Source: JAKLIH01 sp964618955 (GTDB taxonomy: Bacteria; Patescibacteriota; Minisyncoccia; UBA6257; JAKLIH01). Taken from it: a stretch of 53,138 bases of DNA. The notes below the pieces were generated by a model. It saw nothing but the letters and a program-made list of their open reading frames with translations. It did not search any database and was not told where the DNA came from. Numbering within the stretch: the first letter of the stretch is position 1; each line of letters starts with the position of its first letter. Below are positions 45,990 to 53,138 of this stretch, piece by piece. The DNA lies in assembly GCA_964618955.1 (NCBI GenBank), contig CAZUBO010000006.1, positions 1-53,138 on the forward strand, written 5' to 3'. Made by a program: the position numbers and the translations under genes.

Positions 45990-47060
45990 ATGAAAATATG
46001 TTTTGTATTGGGAACTAGGCCAGAGATAATTAAGTTGTATTCTTTAATTAAATATTGTGATGATAAGAAGTTGAAGTATTTTGTAGTCCATACTAATCAA
46101 CATTATGATAAGAATATGGATGATATTTTCTTTAAAGAATTGGGGTTGAAAAAAGCTAAATACAATTTAAATATTGGATCAGGAACTCAAGGTGATCAAA
46201 GTGGCAGAATGCTAATCGAAATAGAAAAAGTTTTAATTAAAGAAATACCAGATTATGTTTTTGTACAGGGAGATACTAATACGGTATTAGCTGGAGCATT
46301 GGTTGCTAGTAAATTGCATATTAAAGTTTGTCATGTAGAAGCAGGATTACGAAGTTATGATAGAATGATGCCAGAAGAAATAAATAGAATTATTGCCGAT
46401 CATGTTTCGGATTATTTGTTTTGTCCTACTAAAAAACAAGCTGATATTGCTATAAGCGAAGGGATTGATAAGAAGAAGGTGTTTGTTACTGGGAATACAA
46501 TAGTTGATGCAGTTTTGAAATGTGAGAAATTAGCAGATACAAAATCAAAAGTTTTAAAGAGGTTGGGGGTTGAGAAGAACAAATATATATTATTAACTTG
46601 TCATAGGCCAAGTAATACTGATGATAAGAATAATTTTGAAAATATTATAAAGGGTATCAATAATATTTGTGAAAAAGAAGGTTTGAAATGCATTTTTCCA
46701 ATGCATCCAAGATTGAGTAATAAGAAGGAGTTTATGAAGAAATTCAGTAGTATTATAGTTTGCGAACCTTTGGGGTATTTGGATTTATTGAAATTACAAA
46801 GAGATTCAAAAATGATATTTACTGATAGTGGTGGAATACAGGAAGAATCCTGTATATTAAAGAAAAAATGTGTTATACTAAGATTAAATACTGAAAGGCC
46901 AGAGACGGTCAAGGTTGGTGGGGCAGTATTATTAAAAGAAATTTCAATGAAAGAAATTCTAAGAGTATATAATCTTTTAATTAAGAAAAGTGTTTCTTGA
47001 TCAAATCCTTTTGGGGATGGAAAGACGGCTAAAAAAATATTTAAAATATTAAAAAAATAA
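45990..47060 (+). CDS. wecB: UDP-N-acetylglucosamine 2-epimerase
   Basis: Interconverts UDP-GlcNAc and UDP-ManNAc for surface polysaccharide; 356 residues, normal length. N-terminus MKICFVLGTRPEIIKLYSL, then VVHTNQHYDKNMDDIFF and the central GDTNTVLAGALVASKL with HVEAGLRSYDRMMPEE are the family signatures. TDSGGIQEESCILKKK forms the UDP-binding site. TGA encodes Trp in SWSNPFGDGK. It follows rarA by 5 bp and precedes two paralogous anchored proteins that may use or carry surface glycans, though that link is only positional. Confidence 0.93.
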
Positions 47061-47061
47061 T

Positions 47062-48369
47062 ATGAAAAAAATATTTTTTGTAATTTTAATAGCGATTTTT
47101 ATACTTATTGCTGGCTTTATATATTTGTATGAAAAAGGTAATACGGGTATTAAAATATCTTTTATTGAAAATATAAAGAGCAAAAATCAAGAAAGAAGGG
47201 AAGTGAAGACAATTGACGGAAATTATTTATCGCAATTGACTGTTTCTGATACTAAAAATATTAAGGGGAAGAATTTTCAAGTAATTACTGGGTGGGTTAA
47301 TGCTAATGATATTAAAATTTCTAATTGACAAGCTGTATCATTGTTGTATGGGGAGATAGAAGAAGATGCCTGAAAATACAAAGAAACTATACTTATAGAT
47401 ATGGCCAGAGTTTTTGTGCTGGAAAATGACAAAGAAAGAATATTAAATAAAGATGATTTAATGACAATTCAAAATGACAGAATGTGGACTTTTCAATATA
47501 TGTATAAAATTAGTGATCCTTATGAAGATAATAAATTGGTTTTGCAAAGACCAAGTATTGAAGAAAAACAATTAGTAGCCAATTGATTTGCTCAATATAT
47601 TGATAGATTGTATGATGACAGACAAGAAGAAATACAATCTTGAGATAGGTTGGTTGTTATAAAACCAATTGGTTTTCAAGGAATCAAAGCTATAAAGGAT
47701 TACATGTCTATTCATTCTTATGGTTTTAATTATATTTTAGGGATGTTTGATAGGAATGTTTCTGTTTTAGATTATAACTATGAAAATCCTGAAAATCATA
47801 TTGTCATAAATAATATATCTAAAGAATTGCCATTTGAAATGAATAGTATTGTAGATAATAGAATTGTGGGGAGTTATGTTTTTAAAGGCAATTATTTATG
47901 TTCTAATTTTAATGATTTTTGTTTTTTTAAAATTGACAATATAGTTTTTGATAGTAAATTTATTTTTGATGAGACTGATAATACTATAAGAATTCCTGGT
48001 TTTAGTATTGTTGATTTAGAATTTAAAGAAGATGTTGACGTGGCAAATAATGTAATCTTTTCTATTGAAAAAAATGATAAAGATACTCATTATTATATCT
48101 CAAGACATAATAGTATTTTACAAGATATTGGAAAAGTAAAAATTAATGTTGATAAATTTATTAAGACTAATAAAGAATTGAATTTAAGATTGGAAAAACT
48201 GAATACTAAAGGTACGGAAATCATTTTTAAGGGAGAATACAACTTAGTTACTGGAGGAGAATTGGTTTGCAAGAGTATTTTTAATATAGAAAGATTGAAT
48301 TACTTGGATTGTATTTTATATGCTGATTCACTAGAATTGCAAAGGGTAGATGGTCAAGAAAGTAATTAA
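47062..48369 (+). CDS. Membrane-anchored exported protein, paralogue of the next gene
   Basis: A 435-residue protein with an N-terminal signal or anchor (KKIFFVILIAIFILIAGFIY). The remainder is soluble, mainly beta. The segment FKGNYLCSNFNDFCFFKIDNI near residues 275-295 matches FSGKYLCSPFNEFCFLKLEK-type sequence in the following gene, so the two are tandem paralogues. Both also carry a conserved motif of the form V(F/Y)VLENDKERIL early in the mature part. It starts 1 bp after wecB. Family and function are not recognised. Confidence 0.75.
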
Positions 48370-48393
48370 AAAATAATTTATTATACTTTAATT

Positions 48394-49770
48394 ATGAAAA
48401 ACAAAATATTTATATATTTAATCGTAGCAATAGTTATTATCTCGGGAGGATTATTAATTATTAATAATTCAAGGCTTGAGGTAAATAACAAAATTGAAAT
48501 TAGTAATACGGTTGGTAAAGCTAATACGGTTTTAAATTACAAAGGTAATTATTATGATTTAATGCTTAGTAAAGGGAAAGCAATGATGAATAACAAGCTA
48601 TATGATGTTTATAATGGTTGAATATCTCCATATTATGATCAGGCTAATTTTTATGATACCGGAGTTGATATTAGTGCTTATAATAATGGTGATAATTTTA
48701 TTGGGTCTGACAAAGCTGATACTTATGATGGTGTAACTGCAAAATTGGATAAGGTATTTATTATGGATAATGGGGTGGAGCGATTGATTAACTTTGAAGA
48801 TCAATTAGTTATAAAAGAATCTGGTTTTTTTACTTTTAAAGCTTTTTGTGAAGTTGAAGCAAAACCATTAGGTTTTTTTGGTCGAGTTGCTAAGGCTTGT
48901 CCAGATTTGGGTCCTTCATATTTACAATGCGAAAAAATAGTGTTTCAAAAACCTAATGAAGGAGAGTCTTTAAATTTTAAAGCCAAAAGTTTTTATGATG
49001 ATTTTGACTCTGATGAATTTAAAATGGGAATTATACCTGAGCAAAATCAGGGAATGCAATCTATTGAATTTACTATTAAAGGTGATATTAATAAATTAGT
49101 AACATATATACCTGCAAGTGTAAGTAAATATCAAAATGATAATCGTGATTGAATTTTTGCTAAAATTGATGGCTTGGATCCAATTGCTACTAAGTATAAG
49201 GATTGAATCTATGATTTAGATAAAACAATGGTTGCTAATTATGATGTTTCAGGAAAATATTTATGTTCACCATTCAATGAATTTTGTTTTTTGAAATTGG
49301 AAAAATTAATTGTTAATTTAAATTTGAAGTTAGACGAAGACAAAAATATTGTTTTTGATAATTTTTATTATTTCAATTCTAAATTATTCAATGAACCAAT
49401 GTTAAAATATGTTGAGGGAGATTGGGTATTATCAATAGCTAATAATGGGGAATGATTAAAAACTTTGAATATTGATGTTGTTGGATATATTGATAGAAAT
49501 AAACATTTAGAATCAATGGCAGAAGAATCAGGAATAGATAATTATCACAGTGTTTATGGTAAAATGTTTAAGGATGATTATACAGTAGAAACTTCTGGCC
49601 AATTCAATTGTGGGAACTTATATGATATAATCAAAAGTGGGATTATAGAATGTATGGTTAAGCCAGACAAGTTTTATATGGAGATTACTCCAAAGTTTGG
49701 AGTAACTAATGAAACTTTGCCAGGATTTAGCGCTACAAGTTCAGAACAAAGTTCTAAAGATAATCAATAA
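48394..49770 (+). CDS. Membrane-anchored exported protein, paralogue of the preceding gene
   Basis: A 458-residue protein: anchor helix KIFIYLIVAIVIISGGLLII, then a soluble beta-rich body. KVFIMDNGVERLINFEDQLV near residue 120 aligns with RVFVLENDKERILNKDDLM in its neighbour, and KYLCSPFNEFCFLKLEKL near residue 290 repeats the LCS..N-(D/E)-FCF motif with two conserved Cys. Several TGA are read as Trp. The C-terminus is Ser/Thr-rich. Tandem duplication, then divergence, is the likely origin. Confidence 0.75.
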
Positions 49771-49780
49771 ATAACTAACA

Positions 49781-50353
49781 ATGAAAAATATATTCTTGGT
49801 ATTATCAATTTTAATTAGTTTAGCAGCTTATATTGCTGGTATTTATCGAATTATAAAGGGTAATTTTCGCCCACAAAGAATGACACGTTTTTTATTAGCT
49901 TTTTTGGCGTTAATATTCGTAATGGTATTATGAGCTCAAGGAGACAGAAATGCTTTGTATTTAGCTTTGGTCATGTTTTCATGTAATTTTATTGTATTTG
50001 TTTTGTCAATTAAAAATGGGATAGGAGGAACTACAAGATTGGATATGGTAGTTCTGTTTATGGCAATTTTTTCATTGATAGTGTGAAAAACAACGGATAA
50101 TCCTGTTTGGGGATTAGTAATGTCTATTATGACTGATTTTGTTGCAATGGTGCCAACAATTGTAAAATCATGAGTTTTACCGGGTACTGAAGAATGATGG
50201 TTCTATATTTCAGGAACTTTTTCAGGGGTATTTAATGTTTTGTCGATATCAGTTTTTACTTTTGCTACATTAGCTTTTCCGGTGTATATTTTTTTGGTAT
50301 GTACCACTACGGGGTTGATAATAATTTTTAGAAATAAATATTTAAAAAAATAA
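49781..50353 (+). CDS. Six-helix membrane protein, first of a tandem pair
   Basis: A 190-residue membrane protein. MKNIFLVLSILISLAAYIAG is followed by RIIKGNFRPQRMTRFLLA, almost identical to the same region of the next gene. Six membrane helices are visible, with WAQGDRNALYLAL and VWKTTDNPVWGL conserved in the pair. The layout (helix, basic loop with RPQRMTR, helix) resembles the PQ-loop-like protein at 39201. Function unknown; a transporter-like role is an inference. Confidence 0.7.
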
Positions 50354-50354
50354 T

Positions 50355-50939
50355 ATGAAACAAATATTTTTGGTATTATCAGTTGTAATAATTTTATGAT
50401 CCTATATATTAGGAATTTATAGTATTATAAAGGGTAATTTTCGTCCGCAAAGAATGACGAGATTTTTAATACTAGTATTTTCTACAATCTATGTGGTATC
50501 ATTATTAGCTCAGGGTGATAGAAATGCTATTTGACTAGCATTAGTATCATTAATAAGTACTTTGATAATATTTTTGTTATCAATTAAAAAAGGCATGGGT
50601 GGGGTTGCTAAGCTAGATATAACAGTATTGATAATGGTAATTTTCTCAATAATTGTTTGAAAGACAACTAATAATCCAGTTTTGGGATTAACTATGTCGC
50701 TAGTAGCTGATTTAACTTCATATATTCCTACGTTTTTAAAGGCTTGAAAATTTCCAGAAACAGAAGAGTGAAAGTTTTATGCATCTTTTGTTTTGGCAAA
50801 TTTTTTAAATCTTCTATCAATTTCTAATTACACTTTTGGTAAGGTTGTTTTGCAATCGTATTTATTTGCAGTGAATGCTTCCATAATTTTAATTGTAGTT
50901 TTACGAGGATGTGTATTGAATAAATCTAAAAAGATATAA
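50355..50939 (+). CDS. Six-helix membrane protein, second of a tandem pair
   Basis: A 194-residue paralogue of the preceding gene: SIIKGNFRPQRMTRFLILV, LLAQGDRNAIWLALV and VWKTTNNPVLGLTM align without gaps. It begins 1 bp after its neighbour's stop codon, so they are translated together. Trp at homologous positions is TGA in one copy and TGG in the other, showing the two codons interchange. It ends 2 bp before mfd. Confidence 0.7.
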
Positions 50940-50941
50940 CA

Positions 50942-52891
50942 ATGAAATTAGAAGAATTCTTAATTTTAAATGTTACTCCATATTTTTTGGAAAGAAATGA
51001 AGAGTGATTTAAAGATAATACTGAAAAACTGAAGAATGCAATTAAAAGACAATCGTGATTTGGTGGTAAGGGGTTTGTAGTATACAAGGGGCAAAAGATT
51101 GTTCAATCGGTTTTAATTAAAACTATTAATGATTTGAATTTTGAAAAAGTTGGTTTTGTGAGATTCAAAGGGGAATACAGTGTTCGAGGGAATATTGTAG
51201 ATATTTTTACTTTGAATTATTTAAAGCCTATAAGATTAGAATTTGTAGGAAATTATATTTCCGAAATTGAATTCATGAGTGTTTTAGAATTAGAACCAGA
51301 ATATATCAAAAGAAGAGAGAAGATTTTGAAAAGCCTACCAGAATTAAAGAATTTGAGAGAAGGTGATTATGTGGTCCATTTGGATCATGGGATCGGTATT
51401 TTTCGTGGGTTTGTAGAAGAAGATGATAATAGGTATTTTAATATTGAATATGCACCACCAAGTAATAGTACAAATTTTGATAAACTATTAGTTCCAATAT
51501 CAGCTAGTGATAAGCTGAATTTGTATTATGGTTTTGATAAGCCGATGATACATCGGCTATCAACTCAAACTTGATTTAATACTAAAAAGAAGATCAAGGA
51601 AGATTTGATTAAGTTAGCTGGGGAATTATTAAGGCTATATGCGAAGGTGAATATTGCTAAGGCACCAGTATTAGAGAGTGATAGTTATTTGGAAAAGGAA
51701 TTTCAAAAAACTTTTGATTTTGAAGAGACACCTGATCAAGAGAAAGCAATTAATGATGTTTTGAAAGATTTAGAAAAAAGCGAACCGATGGATCGCTTGG
51801 TTTTGGGTGATGTGGGCTTTGGGAAGACCGAAGTTGCTTTAAGGGCTTCCTTTAGGGCGGTGATAAACAAAAAGCAGGTGATATTATTAGCGCCAACTAC
51901 AATATTAGCCAAACAGCATTATGAAAGTTTTAAATTAAGAATGAAAGAATTTGATATTAAGGTTTCGATGTTATCAAGATTACAAAAGCCAATTGAAACT
52001 AAAAAGGTTTTGGGTGATGCTCGGAATGGGAATGTGGATATTATCATTGGTACTCATAAGTTATTAGGAAAGTCAATTGTATTTAAAGATTTAGCATTGA
52101 TGATTATTGATGAAGAACAGAGATTCGGAGTAAAACAAAAAGAAAAATTACGAAGTCATTATGAGAATGTCCATATTTTGAATTTATCAGCAACACCAAT
52201 TCCAAGAACTTTGAATATGGCAATATCGGGTTTTAAAAAAATGTCTAATATTTTGACACCACCAATAAATCGTCAGGAGATAAAGACGTATATATTGCCA
52301 TACAAAGATGAATTGGTTTTTAATGCAATTAATGATGAAATCAAAAGGGGAGGACAGGTTTTCTATATCCATAACAGGGTTATGAATATATATCATGAAG
52401 TGGTTAGATTACAGAAGTTGTTACCAGGGGTCAGTATTGATTTTTTACATGGACGATTACCAGAAAAACAAATACTAAGAGTAATTGATGATTTTAGAGA
52501 TAATAAAATTCAGGTATTGGTTACTACAGTCATTGTTGAAAATGGATTGGATCTGAGCAATGTAAATACTTTGATAGTAGATGATGCTACTAGGTTTGGA
52601 TTATCGCAATCGTATCAATTACGAGGAAGAATTGGTAGGGGGATTACCAAAGCTTATGCCTATTTTCTATACAGCAAAGATTTGAAAGACAAAGCTAAAC
52701 AAAGATTAGAAGCTTTGAAAGAAGCGAACTACTTAGGAGCAGGGTATCAAATTGCTATGAAGGATTTAGAATTAAGAGGGGCTGGGAATATATTAGGGAA
52801 GGAACAATCGGGGAATATCAATAAGATTGGGTTGAATTTGTATTGTCAGATGTTGAACGAGACAATTGAAAATTTGAAGGGAGAGAAATAA
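50942..52891 (+). CDS. mfd: Compact transcription-repair coupling factor (minimal Mfd)
   Basis: DNA translocase that removes stalled RNA polymerase; only 649 residues against about 1150 in E. coli. Most of the UvrB-like N-terminus is missing: only its last part remains (FKGEYSVRGNIVDIFTLN near residue 75). The RNA-polymerase-interacting CarD-like domain follows (GDYVVHLDHGIGIFRGFVEE, about residues 140-200), then both helicase domains with GDVGFGKTEV, IIDEEQRFGV, LSATPIPRTL and GRIGRGITKAYA. The protein stops after LGKEQSGNINKIG, without the usual C-terminal domain that inhibits and recruits UvrA. The ATG at 50942 follows the previous stop by 2 bp. It likely keeps polymerase removal but couples to repair differently. 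Confidence 0.9.
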
Positions 52892-52924
52892 AAAAGGGCC
52901 TGGCCGAGCCGGTGTCCTTTTTTA
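52890..52924 (+). terminator. Terminator after mfd
   Basis: AAAAAAGGGCCTGGC and GCCGGTGTCCTTTTTT pair with one bulge; the T-run completes an intrinsic terminator. Between it and the tRNA (52925-53085) I see no gene, only a weak GGGGT/ACCCC pairing at about 52957-52982. Confidence 0.8.
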
Positions 52925-53085
52925 GTTTTTTGTTTGTTGAAATTTTAGGCTAGGGGTCAATGGCATAATGAAAGTTTACCCCCTGTATTAATTAATTTGT
53001 TTAATCTTTGTATCTTGTAATTTAGTTAAGAATTTCATAGTTTTAATGATTTTAATATATCATATTATTGTTTATGAGTCAAATG

Positions 53086-53138
53086 CAGGGGCACCTCGAC
53101 TCGAACGGGGATCCACGGTTTTGGAGACCGTTGCTCTA
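53086..53138 (-). tRNA. tRNA-Trp (CCA), 5' part outside the window
   Basis: Reading the minus strand: D-arm end TAGAGC, anticodon stem around the loop CTCCAAA (anticodon CCA), a T arm with GTTCGAGTC, and acceptor strand ending GTGCCCCT with discriminator G. The 3' CCA is not encoded. It reads UGG, so the organism has separate tRNAs for UGA and UGG. Confidence 0.9.

Overview
The window is AT-rich bacterial DNA from an organism that reads UGA as tryptophan. UGA lies in frame at conserved Trp positions in ligA, tyrS, ssb, prfA, rpsB, tsf, gpsA and rarA. All recognised genes end in TAA or TAG, and release factor RF1 (prfA) is present. A tRNA-Trp with a UCA anticodon lies at 18096-18168, and an ordinary tRNA-Trp(CCA) is cut by the right edge. 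Most start codons follow short AT-rich leaders without a Shine-Dalgarno sequence, and promoters fit TTGNNN-17/18-TATAAT. Compact housekeeping proteins, secreted peptidoglycan-binding and Cys-rich repeat proteins, and a serine recombinase ending antisense across a tRNA suggest a Patescibacteria/CPR-like lineage. That placement is inferred; a Mollicutes-like origin is less likely.

Left block, 1-18 kb (mostly core genes): ligA, a MntA/HepT toxin-antitoxin pair, tyrS, recA, rpsF-ssb, rpmE, prfA, three secreted proteins (8.2-14.3 kb), then rpsB-tsf behind a probable pseudoknot leader. A tRNA/ribosomal cluster follows: tRNA-Thr, a LAGLIDADG endonuclease, tRNA-Tyr, tRNA-Thr, rpmG and tRNA-Trp(UCA).

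Integrated element, about 18.1-25.4 kb: a large serine recombinase gene runs antisense through the whole tRNA-Trp(UCA). A minus-strand block includes a phage-type winged-helix protein and a pseudoknot-like leader. A plus-strand block holds a candidate ncRNA of about 220 nt with its own promoter, a secreted Thr-rich protein, a trypsin-like protease and a terminase-small-subunit-like protein. The element separates trnW from the secE-nusG genes that commonly follow it elsewhere.

Defence and cassette region, 25.4-41.7 kb: a PHP+ABC-ATPase (TrlF-like) protein, a complete type III restriction-modification pair and a DUF4238 protein are followed by single-gene units. Five direct copies of a hairpin repeat of about 55 bp separate the units, usually followed by a terminator and a conserved TTGCAA promoter. 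No integrase for such an array is in the window.

Right block, 41.7-53.1 kb: a short PurA/PurZ-like enzyme whose catalytic Asp is replaced by Ser, a shortened gpsA, family-4 uracil-DNA glycosylase, rarA, wecB, paralogous envelope and membrane proteins, a minimal Mfd and the partial tRNA-Trp(CCA). The strongest leads are tRNA-Trp(UCA) as an integration site, the element-borne ncRNA, the hairpin-bounded cassettes and the PurZ-like enzyme.
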